24,710 bases of DNA from JBNKLG01 sp050292235 (GCA_050292235.1 JBNKLG010000037.1:1-24710), one strand, 5' to 3'. Positions 1 to 8,317 are shown, counted from the stretch's first letter. Program-made: numbers and translations. The notes: generated by a model from the letters alone, not told the origin.

Positions 1-363
1 AAAGGTGTGGCCGATCCAAAGCGCCTTGACGGCAAACCTGAATACAGCCTCTATCTCCAACAGAACGGCGCCGGTGATGAATTTCGGACCAACCGCGAAA
101 TCGTGCGGAAATTCTTTACCGGCCAGGGTCTCCTGAGGCCAGAACAGCTTGCGGGGATGCAAAAGGAGATCACCCGGTTGCTATGGCCTTCCGAAGAGCG
201 GGCCATGACACTCAACAAGGCCTACCGGGCAATCGTCAAACAACAAAGTTTCATTCTGGGGAGAGATGCCACCGTGACCCCGCCAGACAATGTACACAAA
301 AAACTGGACCGGGCACAAACAACCGGTATTTCGGAACCGGTGGTGGCTGAGAAGTTGTTGTGA
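1..363 (+). CDS. Hypothetical protein, probably 3' end of a gene cut by the window edge
   Basis: The frame is open from the first base and ends at TGA 361-363. A GTG at 7-9 could start a 118-residue protein, but no upstream sequence is available to judge a ribosome site, and the frame has no stop before it, so this may be only the C-terminus of a longer protein. The residues are hydrophilic and mostly helical in character, with no signal peptide or membrane segment. I do not recognise the family. It points toward nifA (convergent), so it is unlikely to be part of the nifLA or rnf transcripts. Confidence 0.5.
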   Translation, partial: KGVADPKRLDGKPEYSLYLQQNGAGDEFRTNREIVRKFFTGQGLLRPEQLAGMQKEITRLLWPSEERAMTLNKAYRAIVKQQSFILGRDATVTPPDNVHKKLDRAQTTGISEPVVAEKLL

Positions 364-385
364 ACGATGCCAACACCATCATGTG

Positions 386-452
386 GGAAGCTTCACGGCT
401 TCCGTTCAGAGCTGTCATTTTCCACGCCCTATGGCAGCACCTCCCTGTGCTG
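386..452. terminator. Two small hairpins between convergent genes
   Basis: GGAAGC (386-391) can pair with GCTTCC (398-403), and CAGCAC (435-440) with GTGCTG (447-452), each around a 6-base loop. They lie between the convergent 3' ends of the first ORF and nifA. Neither has a clear T tract in the right place, so a terminator role rests only on position and is weak. Confidence 0.25.
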
Positions 453-471
453 TGGGCAATGCCAAAAAAAC

Positions 472-2022
472 CTAAATCTGCCTCATCTTAATATTCAGCG
501 TCTGAATCCGATAGCCAATCTGTCTTGGGGTCATGCCCAGCAGCCGGGCAGCTTTGGCCTGAACCCAGCCCGCCTGTTCCAGGGCTGCGATGACGCGATC
601 GCGTTCGTCCAGTTCGGGGTCATCGAAGTCAACTTTGCTGCTGGAGCCACTATTACCACCAGCCAGACTCACACTGGGGTTGACGGAGGTGTCGATACCA
701 GTGAGGTGGATGGCCTGGCGGTTGATATGGCCCTCTTCGCTCATGACGGCGGCACGCTCCAGGCAGTTTTCCAGTTCGCGCACGTTGCCGGGCCAGTCAT
801 AGCGCATCAGTTGGCTGAGGGCACCGTCGTCGATATCCAGGGGACGACCCTGGTTTTTGCCGATCTTTGCGACCAGAAAACGGGCCAGCTCCGGAATGTC
901 CTCCGCCCGTTCGCGCAGGGGCGGGGTGTTGATGGGCATGACGTTCAGGCGGTAGTAGAGATCTTCGCGAAAGCGGTTTTCCTGTACTTCTGTCTCCAGA
1001 TTTTTATTGGTGGCGGCAACCACGCGCACATCGACCTTATGGGTTTTGGCACCACCGACCCGTTCGAACTCGCCCTCTTGCAGCACGCGCAACAGCTTGG
1101 CCTGGAAGGCGGCAGTGATTTCGCCGATTTCGTCCAGAAAGATGGTGCCACCGTCGGCCTGTTCGAAGCGACCTTTGCGCTGCGCCACGGCACCGGTGAA
1201 GGCGCCCTTTTCATGACCAAAGAGTTCCGACTCCAGCAGGTTGTCGGGCAGGGCCGCGCAGTTGAGTTTGACGAAAGGACCGTTGGCGCGAGGTGAGTTG
1301 TAGTGGATAGCGTTGGCAATCAGCTCTTTACCCGTGCCGGATTCGCCGCGAATCAGAACGGTGGTGTTCCATTTGGCCACCTGGCGGATCTGGTCAAAGA
1401 TGAGGCGCATGGAGCGGGCATGGCCGACCATGTTGGAGAAGCCGTGTTCACCGCGCATCTTGCGCCGCAGGGAGTCGCGCTCGGTTTTGAGAGCCTGGGT
1501 ATCGTCCTCGACCTTGCGCGCCAGGCGCACGCTCTGGCCCACCAGGTTGGCCACCATTTGCAGCAGGTGTTCGTAGCTGTCCAGGGCACCGACTTCAGCC
1601 ATGGGCTGTACCGCCAGCACCCCGGCAATCTCTTTGCCAATGGGGATGGGCACACCGATGAAGGGTAGCTCCAGGTTGTAGAGACCGAGGCGGTCGAGAA
1701 AGAGATCTTCGTCCAGCAGGCGCGGGATGATCTGGGATTCTCCCCGTTCCAGGATGGTGCCGACGATGCCTTCGCCCGAGCGATAGCGCACGGATTTGAT
1801 CGGCTCGGAGTTCTCGTCGTGCAGGGCAGCCACCAGCAGGTCGCCGCTTTTGGCGTCGATAAGGCAGATCATGCCCAGGTCCATGTTGCCGACTTCGTGT
1901 AAGACCTTGAGCACCTCGCTCAGGGTCTCTCGAAAATCCAGAGATTGGCTCAAGACCCGGCTGACCCGGTAGAGGGTCTCCAGTTGCATGGCCATCACGG
2001 CTTCGTAGGTGATTGGTGTCAT
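472..2022 (-). CDS. nifA: NifA, sigma54-dependent activator of nitrogen fixation genes
   Basis: Enhancer-binding protein that binds upstream of nif promoters and uses ATP to open sigma54 RNA polymerase. Domains seen in the 516 residues: GAF (about 15-165), AAA+ (about 195-430) with Walker A GESGTGKE (226-233), the sigma54-contact loop GAFTGA (273-278) and Walker B (291-300), then a short linker and a C-terminal Fis-type helix-turn-helix (about 483-510). The C-terminal region closely matches remembered Azotobacter NifA. The linker lacks the paired-cysteine motif of oxygen-sensitive alpha-proteobacterial NifA, which fits control by a partner NifL. The start ATG lies 14 bases after the nifL stop with only a weak ribosome site, so translational coupling is likely. 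A later in-frame ATG exists at residue 10. Confidence 0.97.
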   Translation of the reverse strand: MTPITYEAVMAMQLETLYRVSRVLSQSLDFRETLSEVLKVLHEVGNMDLGMICLIDAKSGDLLVAALHDENSEPIKSVRYRSGEGIVGTILERGESQIIPRLLDEDLFLDRLGLYNLELPFIGVPIPIGKEIAGVLAVQPMAEVGALDSYEHLLQMVANLVGQSVRLARKVEDDTQALKTERDSLRRKMRGEHGFSNMVGHARSMRLIFDQIRQVAKWNTTVLIRGESGTGKELIANAIHYNSPRANGPFVKLNCAALPDNLLESELFGHEKGAFTGAVAQRKGRFEQADGGTIFLDEIGEITAAFQAKLLRVLQEGEFERVGGAKTHKVDVRVVAATNKNLETEVQENRFREDLYYRLNVMPINTPPLRERAEDIPELARFLVAKIGKNQGRPLDIDDGALSQLMRYDWPGNVRELENCLERAAVMSEEGHINRQAIHLTGIDTSVNPSVSLAGGNSGSSSKVDFDDPELDERDRVIAALEQAGWVQAKAARLLGMTPRQIGYRIQTLNIKMRQI

Positions 2023-2036
2023 AGCGTTATCTTTAA

Positions 2037-3674
2037 TTAGGCAATGTCGTTATCCCGGCCCTTGACCGGAAGACGGATCAACAGGCGGCAGCCGCCCAAG
2101 TATTCAGGATCGATCTCAATGCTGCCCCTGTGGCTGATAGCCACTTCCTGGGCCATGGTCAGCCCCATGCCGGAGTGACCGCGGGGATGAGCCCAGCCGC
2201 AGAAGAAGGGTTCGAAGATCTTCAATCGATAGGCCGAAGGCACCCCAGGGCCGTTATCGGTCAGTTCCAGCACCAACTCGCGCTCATCCAGTTGCATATC
2301 GAAGCTGATCAGCCGATGGTTGCCGCCCCCCTCGCGCAGGGCCTCAATGGCGTTGTCGATCAGATACTTGAACATGCCGCGCAGGGCATTGGGCCGGCCG
2401 GTCATGGCCGGGATAGCCGGAAGTGGGCGCCAATCGACCACGACCCCGCTGGCCAGCAGGCTCTCCTGGGAGAGGGTGATCACCTCGTGCAGGATCTCGT
2501 TGAGATGAATGAGGGCCGATGGCTCGTAGGTGGGGCTTGGCAGCGCATCGCTCAGGGTATCGATGGCCTCGTCACCGCTCTCGATGGCCTGGTGCAGGGC
2601 CGCGCTCAGGCGTTTCTCGTCGCCACCGGGTACAGCCAGGGCGGCGCGGATGACATTGAGGGGGGCCTGGAGTTTGAACAGGGCGGCAGAGATGGACTCG
2701 CGCATGCTCTGCACCATCTGCTGCTCAACCATGCCAGCCCGGATCAGGTTCATCCGTGCCTCAGTCTCCCGTTTGCGGGTCCGGGTCACTTCATTGGCCA
2801 CCAACAGCAGGCAGCAGCGCATCTCACCATCGGACTGAAAATAGTGGCTGGCGGCCTGATCCAGCTCGGCCACCCGCACGCCGGAACAGGAGAACCAGCG
2901 GGCGGGACGATTACCCGGTGGATCGAGCCGCACCTCCAGATTATCGAACCCCTGGTCGGCCTGACAGAGGCTGTCCAGTTCGAAATCCAGTTGCTCCTTG
3001 AGGGCGTCCAACAGCAGTTGGGCCGGTTCCTGGCCCTTGAAATCCCCCAGCAGCGCCTTGTAGGCGTGGTTGTCCATGAGAATTTTTTGATTGGCATCCA
3101 GCAGCGCAATCACCATGGGCACCGCATCCAGAGTGGCCTCGGTCAGCTCCCGCTGGTATTTGAGCCGCTGTTGCAGGGCGTGCATCTCGCTGATATCGCG
3201 GTGCATGCCCAGGTAGTGGGTGATGTCCTCGGCACCATCCAGCACAGGAGCGATGCTGAGTTCGGCCAGATATTCGCTTTTGTCGCGCCGATGGTTGACC
3301 AGAGTGCCGCGCCAGACCCGCTTTTGGCTGATGCTCGACCAGAGATCCTGATAAACCGTATCGGGCGTGGAGTGGCTGGAAAGGATGGATTCGTTCTCGC
3401 CAATCACCCGTTGGCGCTCGTAGCCGGTCAGGGTCTCGAAGGACTTGTTGACATAGAGGATGCCAGCCTTGGGATCGGTGATGGAGATGGCCACCGGAGC
3501 CTGTTCCACCGCCTCCATGAAGAGTCTCGGTGGCAAATCCACCGAACCCAGCATCTGGAACATCTCGATCACCTCCGCCGGGGTATCCTGGGGTGGAGAT
3601 TCTAAAAAACGATGGATGGCGCTCGCCATCTCCGCCTGGGGGTCCTGTTTGAGGCTGGGCTCGGTTTTTTTCAA
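2037..3674 (-). CDS. nifL: NifL, redox- and nitrogen-sensing anti-activator of NifA
   Basis: NifL binds NifA and blocks it when cells are oxidised or nitrogen-replete. The 545-residue protein has an N-terminal PAS domain (about 50-165) that holds FAD in characterised homologues, a second PAS-like region (about 175-300), a helical H-like domain (about 305-380) and a GHKL ATP-binding domain (about 385-540) with the N-box Asn441, DNGPG (473-477) and a glycine-rich GMG segment near 502. The position of the kinase histidine is Phe333, so phosphotransfer is not expected. The N-terminus is about 30 residues longer than in Azotobacter. The chosen start is TTG at 3672-3674, with GAGG eight bases upstream; an ATG at residue 16 is the alternative. 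It is the first gene of a nifLA operon. Confidence 0.95.
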   Translation of the reverse strand: MKKTEPSLKQDPQAEMASAIHRFLESPPQDTPAEVIEMFQMLGSVDLPPRLFMEAVEQAPVAISITDPKAGILYVNKSFETLTGYERQRVIGENESILSSHSTPDTVYQDLWSSISQKRVWRGTLVNHRRDKSEYLAELSIAPVLDGAEDITHYLGMHRDISEMHALQQRLKYQRELTEATLDAVPMVIALLDANQKILMDNHAYKALLGDFKGQEPAQLLLDALKEQLDFELDSLCQADQGFDNLEVRLDPPGNRPARWFSCSGVRVAELDQAASHYFQSDGEMRCCLLLVANEVTRTRKRETEARMNLIRAGMVEQQMVQSMRESISAALFKLQAPLNVIRAALAVPGGDEKRLSAALHQAIESGDEAIDTLSDALPSPTYEPSALIHLNEILHEVITLSQESLLASGVVVDWRPLPAIPAMTGRPNALRGMFKYLIDNAIEALREGGGNHRLISFDMQLDERELVLELTDNGPGVPSAYRLKIFEPFFCGWAHPRGHSGMGLTMAQEVAISHRGSIEIDPEYLGGCRLLIRLPVKGRDNDIA

Positions 3675-3706
3675 TGGGGTATCCTCATTGCTATCTTAGC
3701 CACGAA

Positions 3707-3722
3707 AGCAATTTCCAAGCCA
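3707..3722 (-). promoter_or_regulatory. Sigma54 (-24/-12) promoter for nifLA
   Basis: On the minus strand this reads TGGCTTGGAAATTGCT, against the consensus TGGCACG-N4-TTGCW. The invariant GG and GC have the exact 10-base separation, and only two of the conserved positions differ. The predicted start of transcription, about 3696, leaves a leader of about 22 bases that includes the GAGG ribosome site before the TTG of nifL. This implies nifLA is itself under NifA or NtrC control. Confidence 0.75.
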
Positions 3723-3785
3723 CCGGTTGAAACAGAGAGATCGGCAGGCACCCAAGCCAGACTCATTATTCTTTACTCCAGAATT

Positions 3786-3801
3786 TGTCAGACATCCAAC
3801 A
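3786..3801. promoter_or_regulatory. NifA upstream activator site 1 (TGT-N10-ACA)
   Basis: Exact TGT-N10-ACA match: TGT at 3786-3788 and ACA at 3799-3801. Its centre is about 98 bases from the predicted nifL transcription start, a normal distance for NifA, and about 178 bases from the predicted rnfA start. Confidence 0.65.
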
Positions 3802-3819
3802 AGCTACAGCCTAGCCGTT

Positions 3820-3835
3820 TGTTGCATCCATGACA
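3820..3835. promoter_or_regulatory. NifA upstream activator site 2 (TGT-N10-ACA)
   Basis: Second exact match: TGT at 3820-3822 and ACA at 3833-3835, centred 34 bases from site 1. It lies about 145 bases from the predicted rnfA start and about 131 bases from the predicted nifL start. The two sites sit between divergent sigma54-like promoters and could serve both. Confidence 0.65.
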
Positions 3836-3945
3836 AAGGAGAAATCTCACACCGCCCATATCCCCAGAGAACGTCAGGGAAATTGTTCTTTGAAGTCACG
3901 CACCTAGCCGAGCGCATCAGGTTCGACAGATTCCAGCATAGAAAT

Positions 3946-3960
3946 TGGCACGTTTTCTGA
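3946..3960 (+). promoter_or_regulatory. Sigma54-like promoter before rnfA (imperfect -12)
   Basis: TGGCACG at 3946-3952 is a perfect -24 block, but the -12 block reads CTGA instead of TTGC, keeping only part of it. The implied transcription start, about 3972, touches the rnfA ATG (3973) and would exclude the AGGAGG at 3964-3969 from the transcript. It is therefore either a weak or atypical promoter, or a decoy. Confidence 0.4.
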
Positions 3961-3972
3961 GATAGGAGGGCC

Positions 3973-4548
3973 ATGGAATCCTTACTCATCATCCTCTCCA
4001 CCGCCCTGGTGAACAACGTGGTCCTGGTCAAGTTTCTTGGCCTCTGCCCCTTCATGGGTGTCTCCAACAAGCTGGACTCAGCGGTGGGCATGGGGCTGGC
4101 GACCACCTTTGTGCTGACCCTGGCCGCCTTCGCCAGCTGGTTGCTGGAGCACTTTGTCCTCATGCCCCTGAATCTGGGCTTTCTGCGCATCCTCACCTTC
4201 ATCCTGGTGATTGCGGTGGTGGTGCAGTTTACCGAGATGGTGATTCGCAAGACCTCCCCTGCCCTCTATCAGGTGCTGGGAATCTTTCTGCCCCTGATCA
4301 CCACCAACTGCGCGGTACTGGGGGTGGCCCTGCTCAATGTGCAGCAGGAGAACAGCCTGATCGAGAGCCTGCTCTATGGCTTTGGCTCCGCCCTGGGCTT
4401 CACCCTGGTATTGGTGATCTTTGCCGGTATGCGCGAACGCCTGGCCCTGGCCAATGTCCCTTCCGCTTTCAGCGGCGGCCCCATCGCCTTTGTGGCGGCA
4501 GGGCTGTTGGCCCTGGCCTTCATGGGCTTTGCCGGACTGACCACCTGA
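3973..4548 (+). CDS. rnfA: RnfA, membrane subunit of the Rnf electron transport complex
   Basis: The 191 residues form six hydrophobic segments with almost no soluble part, as usual for RnfA/RsxA. The FLGLCPFMG (Cys25) and TTNCAVLG (Cys113) motifs are intact; in the related Nqr/Rnf complexes the equivalent cysteines of RnfA and RnfE together hold an intramembrane iron-sulfur centre. It is the first gene of rnfABCDGEH. The start is supported by AGGAGG at 3964-3969, although the spacing is only three bases, and by alignment with the remembered E. coli RsxA N-terminus. Placed beside nifLA, the complex probably uses ion motive force to drive electrons to ferredoxin or flavodoxin for nitrogenase. 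Confidence 0.96.
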   Translation: MESLLIILSTALVNNVVLVKFLGLCPFMGVSNKLDSAVGMGLATTFVLTLAAFASWLLEHFVLMPLNLGFLRILTFILVIAVVVQFTEMVIRKTSPALYQVLGIFLPLITTNCAVLGVALLNVQQENSLIESLLYGFGSALGFTLVLVIFAGMRERLALANVPSAFSGGPIAFVAAGLLALAFMGFAGLTT

Positions 4549-4564
4549 GGAGACAGAAACCAAG

Positions 4565-5098
4565 ATGATCGAAGCCATCCTCATTATCGCCCTGCTCGGC
4601 ACCGCCATGGGACTGGTGCTGGGCATCGCCGCCACCAAACTGGCGGTCGAGGGCAATCCCCTGCAAGAGGAGATCGAGGGGCTGCTGCCCGGCTCCCAAT
4701 GCGGCCAATGCGGCTATCCTGGCTGCGGCCCGGCAGCAGCGGCCATGGCATCGGGCGAGGCCCCGGTCACTCTCTGCCCCCCCGGTGGCAAGGCGCTGGC
4801 CGAGATCCTGGCGGAAAAACTGGGGGTCAGCATAGACCTCTCTGACATGGAGGAGAAGGCGCCTAGAATCGCCTTTGTGAATGAAAACCTCTGCATCGGC
4901 TGCACCAAATGTTTCAAGCGCTGCCCCACCGATGCCGTCATCGGCGGCCCGAAACAGATCCATGCGGTCATTGCCGATGCCTGCACCGGTTGTGAAAAGT
5001 GCTTCGATGTCTGTCCCACCGAATGTATTGAGATGCGCGAGATCAAACCGACCCTGCAAACCTGGTACTGGCCGCAACCGGCCCAGGTGGCCCTATGA
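4565..5098 (+). CDS. rnfB: RnfB, iron-sulfur subunit of the Rnf complex
   Basis: The 177-residue protein starts with a membrane anchor (about 3-24), followed by a four-Cys motif (Cys46, 49, 54, 71) and two 4Fe-4S ferredoxin motifs (Cys110/113/116/120 and Cys140/143/146/150). RnfB is the likely exit point for electrons to soluble ferredoxin or flavodoxin. The length is within the usual range for proteobacterial RnfB. A GGAG lies in the 16-base gap after rnfA but rather far from the ATG. The 3' end overlaps the rnfC start by four bases (ATGA, 5095-5098), indicating translational coupling. Confidence 0.96.
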   Translation: MIEAILIIALLGTAMGLVLGIAATKLAVEGNPLQEEIEGLLPGSQCGQCGYPGCGPAAAAMASGEAPVTLCPPGGKALAEILAEKLGVSIDLSDMEEKAPRIAFVNENLCIGCTKCFKRCPTDAVIGGPKQIHAVIADACTGCEKCFDVCPTECIEMREIKPTLQTWYWPQPAQVAL

Positions 5099-6588
5099 GC
5101 GCATTGATCAAACTCTTTAAGATCCGTGGTGGCATCCACCCGGAGGATCGCAAATCTCTCTCCATCGACTGCCCCATCGAGACCCTGCCGATGCCGCCTC
5201 TGCTGCACATCCCGGTGCAGCAGCACATCGGCGCCCCGGCAGAGCCCCTGGTTCAGCGTGGCGATCTGGTGAAGAAGGGCCAACTGCTGGCCCGCAGTCA
5301 GGGCATGATCTCCGCTCCGGTTCACGCTCCCACCTCGGGTGTGATCAAAGGACTGGGTGGTTATCCGGCCCATCACCCCTCCGGGCTCTCGGTCAGAACC
5401 ATCACCCTGCAACCCGATGGCGAGGACGCCTGGATCGAGGGGCTGGCTCCCATGGCAGAGGGCGAGATCACCCCGGATAGCATCGCCCAGCGCGTCGGCG
5501 AATGCGGCATCGTCGGCATGGGCGGGGCCACCTTCCCCTCGGCGGTCAAACTCAACCTGCGTAACCGTTACTCGCTGAACACCCTGGTCATCAACGGGGC
5601 CGAGTGCGAACCCTACCTCACCTGCGACGATCGACTGATGCGCGAGCAACCTGCCGAGATGATCGATGGCATTCGTCTCATGGCCCAGGCTCTGGGGGTC
5701 GAACGCATTCTGATCGGCATCGAGAACAACAAGCCCGAGGCCCAGAAGGCCCTGGCCGAGGCCGCCGCCAACTGGGATCAGATCCAGGTGGTCGGCCTGC
5801 CCATGCGCTATCCCATGGGGTCGGAAAAACATCTGGTGCAGACCTTGACCGGCCAGGAGACCCCGGCCCGCGGCCTCACCGCCGATATCGGCGTGGTGGT
5901 GCATAACGTCGCTACCGCCCTGGCGGTGCATGATGCCGTGCGTCATGGCCATCCCTTGACCTCTCGGGTCGTCACCGTCAGCGGTGGTGCCATCAGCAAA
6001 CCCGCCAACCTGCGGGTTCTGGTCGGTACGCCCCTCTCTGCGCTGGTGGACCACTGTGGTGGTTTCAGCCAGGAACCGACCAAGCTGGTCAGCGGCGGCC
6101 CCATGATGGGACAGCCCCTGCCCAACACCAAGGTGCCGGTCATCAAGGGCAGCAGTGGCCTCTTGGCCCTGACCGCCGAGGAGGTACAGGCTGGCCCCGA
6201 GATGCCCTGTATCCGCTGTGCCAGTTGTGTCCAGGCCTGCCCCTGTGGCCTGGTGCCGCTGGAGATGTCGGCCCAGATTCGGGCGGGCAATCTGGATAAC
6301 TCGGTCAAGATCGGGCTCATGGACTGCATCGCCTGTGGCTCCTGCGCCTATGTCTGTCCAGCCCATATCCCCCTGGTGCAGTTCTTTAATTATGCCAAGG
6401 GCGAACTGGCCTCGCGCCAGCGGGCGCAACACAAACAGGGCGAGACCAAACGTCTGGCCGAGGCCCGTACCGAACGCATGGAGGCAATCAAGAAGGCCAA
6501 ACGCGAGGCCATGGCCAAGCGCAAACAGGAGATGGCCGAGAAGAAACAGAAAGAGGCGGAAGCCAAAGCCGCCGAGGTGGACGCATGA
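5095..6588 (+). CDS. rnfC: RnfC, NADH-binding and iron-sulfur subunit of the Rnf complex
   Basis: The 497 residues contain an N-terminal beta-rich region, a flavin/NADH-binding core with GMGGATFP (141-148), an SLBB-type region (about 290-345) and two 4Fe-4S motifs (Cys372/375/378/382 and Cys411/414/417/421). RnfC is the peripheral subunit where NADH is oxidised or formed. The C-terminal tail from about 440 is Lys/Glu/Ala-rich and probably coiled coil. It is short compared with the long repeat tails of E. coli RsxC. The gene overlaps rnfB and rnfD by four bases each. Confidence 0.96.
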   Translation: MSALIKLFKIRGGIHPEDRKSLSIDCPIETLPMPPLLHIPVQQHIGAPAEPLVQRGDLVKKGQLLARSQGMISAPVHAPTSGVIKGLGGYPAHHPSGLSVRTITLQPDGEDAWIEGLAPMAEGEITPDSIAQRVGECGIVGMGGATFPSAVKLNLRNRYSLNTLVINGAECEPYLTCDDRLMREQPAEMIDGIRLMAQALGVERILIGIENNKPEAQKALAEAAANWDQIQVVGLPMRYPMGSEKHLVQTLTGQETPARGLTADIGVVVHNVATALAVHDAVRHGHPLTSRVVTVSGGAISKPANLRVLVGTPLSALVDHCGGFSQEPTKLVSGGPMMGQPLPNTKVPVIKGSSGLLALTAEEVQAGPEMPCIRCASCVQACPCGLVPLEMSAQIRAGNLDNSVKIGLMDCIACGSCAYVCPAHIPLVQFFNYAKGELASRQRAQHKQGETKRLAEARTERMEAIKKAKREAMAKRKQEMAEKKQKEAEAKAAEVDA

Positions 6589-7673
6589 ACAGACCGCCCC
6601 TGATCGCCGGGCCCTTTGCCCACGCCAACACCAGCATCAGCCGCACCATGGGGCTGGTGTTGCTGGCCCTGGTGCCCGCTACCCTCTACAGCTTCTATCT
6701 GTTTGGCTGGCCGGGGATTCATCTCTTTATCATCACTGTGGGTGCCGCCCTGATCCTGGAGGCGCTGGCCCTGCGCCTCTCCGGCAAGCCCGTCACCCCC
6801 TATCTGATGGACGGCTCCGCCCTGCTCAGCGGCTGGCTGCTGGCCATGACCCTGCCCCCCTGGGCACCCTGGTGGATCGGCGTGGTCGGTGCCTTCCTCG
6901 CCATCATCATCGGCAAGCAGGTGTTTGGTGGCCTCGGTCAGAACCTGTTCAACCCCGCCATGGTGGCGCGGGTCGCCCTGCTGATCTCCTTCCCCCTGGA
7001 GATGACCAGCTTCACCACGCCAGCCCCCCTGCTCTCCAGTCAGGCACCGAGCTGGTGGGAAGGGCTACAGATCACCCTGGGGCTGGCTGCTCCTATGGAT
7101 GCCCTGAGCGGCGCTACGCCTCTGGGTCATATCAAGACCGAACTGGGTCAGGGGCTGGATCTGAGCCACGCCCTCTCCAGCCAGCCAGATCTGTTACACC
7201 TGGGGCTGGGCCAGATGGGCGGCAGCCTGGGCGAGACCTCGGCGCTCTTCATCCTGCTGGGCGGTCTATTCCTGCTCTATAAAAGGATCATCAGCTGGCA
7301 CATCCCTGTCTCCATGTTGCTGACCCTGGGTCTGATGGCGGGCATCTTCCATCTGATCGATCCCGAGCACTACCTCGGCCCCCTGGTGCACCTGACCTCG
7401 GGCGCGGCCATCCTGGGTGCCTTCTTCATCGCCACCGATCTGGTCACCTCCCCCACCTCGCCCCAAGGGCAGATCGTCTTTGGCGCGGGCTGCGGGCTGC
7501 TGGTCTATGTGATTCGCACCTGGGCGGGCTATCCCGAGGGCGTGGCCTTTGCGGTCATGTTCATGAACGCCTGCACCCCCCTCATCGACCACTATCTGAA
7601 ACCCCGGATCTATGGCCGCAACCGCAAGGGCTCGCCCCTGAACGTCGACAAAGAGGGGGAGGCCAGCGCATGA
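6585..7673 (+). CDS. rnfD: RnfD, flavin-carrying membrane subunit of the Rnf complex
   Basis: The 362-residue polytopic membrane protein contains SGAT (175-178), the site where FMN is attached to the threonine (Thr178) through a phosphoester bond in characterised RnfD/NqrB proteins. About nine to ten hydrophobic segments are visible. The protein relays electrons within the membrane arm and probably takes part in ion transport. It overlaps rnfC (ATGA 6585-6588) and rnfG (ATGA 7670-7673), so its expression is likely coupled to both. Confidence 0.96.
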   Translation: MNRPPLIAGPFAHANTSISRTMGLVLLALVPATLYSFYLFGWPGIHLFIITVGAALILEALALRLSGKPVTPYLMDGSALLSGWLLAMTLPPWAPWWIGVVGAFLAIIIGKQVFGGLGQNLFNPAMVARVALLISFPLEMTSFTTPAPLLSSQAPSWWEGLQITLGLAAPMDALSGATPLGHIKTELGQGLDLSHALSSQPDLLHLGLGQMGGSLGETSALFILLGGLFLLYKRIISWHIPVSMLLTLGLMAGIFHLIDPEHYLGPLVHLTSGAAILGAFFIATDLVTSPTSPQGQIVFGAGCGLLVYVIRTWAGYPEGVAFAVMFMNACTPLIDHYLKPRIYGRNRKGSPLNVDKEGEASA

Positions 7674-8317
7674 CCACGCCCACGGAACCGGCCTATCGCA
7701 AACGGGTTGGCTATCAGGCTGCCCTGCTGGGGGGCTTTGCCACCATGGCCGCCGCCCTGCTGGTGGGGGGCAACATCGCCACCCAGGATGCCATCGCCGA
7801 ACGCCAGCGGGAGGATCTGCTCGCCTCGCTGAGTCAGGTGATTCCCAGCGATCGCTACGACAACGACCTGGTGGCCAAGCCACTGGAGATCAAAGACGAT
7901 CAGGGCAAGAGTACGATCATCTACCGCGGCACCAAAGGCTCGCAAGTCAGTGCTCTGGCCTGGGAAATCGTCGGTCAGGGCTATGCCGGTGATATCCGTC
8001 TGCTCATCGGCATGGACGAGAGCGGCAAGATCAGCGGGGTTCGCGTCCTGGCCCATGCCGAAACACCGGGGCTGGGGGACAAGATCGAGCTGGCCAAAAG
8101 CGACTGGATTCTGGGCTTCAACGGCCTGTCGCTGGGCAAGCCCCCGGCGGAGAAATGGGCGGTGAAAAAGGATGGCGGTCAGTTCGACGCCTTTTCCGGC
8201 GCCACCATCACCCCCAGAGGGGTAGTCAAGGCCATCAAAAGCGGGCTGAATTTTTATGCCGAGCACAAGACCCAGTTGCTGGATCCGCCAACACTCATCA
8301 CCGAGGAGACCAAATAG
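7670..8317 (+). CDS. rnfG: RnfG, covalent FMN subunit of the Rnf complex
   Basis: The 215-residue protein has a single N-terminal membrane segment (about 15-35) and a periplasmic FMN-binding domain. The flavinylation motif SGAT is at 176-179 (Thr179), within FSGATITPRGV. ETPGLGDKI (131-139) is another typical family motif. Covalent FMN attachment needs the ApbE flavin transferase, which is not in this window. The gene overlaps rnfD by four bases, and its TAG stop shares one base with the GTG start of rnfE. Confidence 0.95.
   Translation: MTTPTEPAYRKRVGYQAALLGGFATMAAALLVGGNIATQDAIAERQREDLLASLSQVIPSDRYDNDLVAKPLEIKDDQGKSTIIYRGTKGSQVSALAWEIVGQGYAGDIRLLIGMDESGKISGVRVLAHAETPGLGDKIELAKSDWILGFNGLSLGKPPAEKWAVKKDGGQFDAFSGATITPRGVVKAIKSGLNFYAEHKTQLLDPPTLITEETK

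Noticed and set aside
367..1296. Long plus-strand frame opposite nifA
   Set aside because: It is a shadow of the nifA coding frame in G+C-rich DNA; the composition is low-complexity Ala/Gly/His/Gln-rich and no family is recognisable.
2130..3605. 491-codon plus-strand frame opposite nifL
   Set aside because: It mirrors the nifL codon pattern; rich in Gly, His and Gln, without motifs or a ribosome site that matter.
3887..3899. Possible third NifA site starting at TGT 3884
   Set aside because: The bases ten positions downstream read CAC, not ACA, so the TGT-N10-ACA rule is not met.
4714..6432. 572-codon minus-strand frame opposite rnfB and rnfC
   Set aside because: Antisense shadow of two well-supported Rnf genes.
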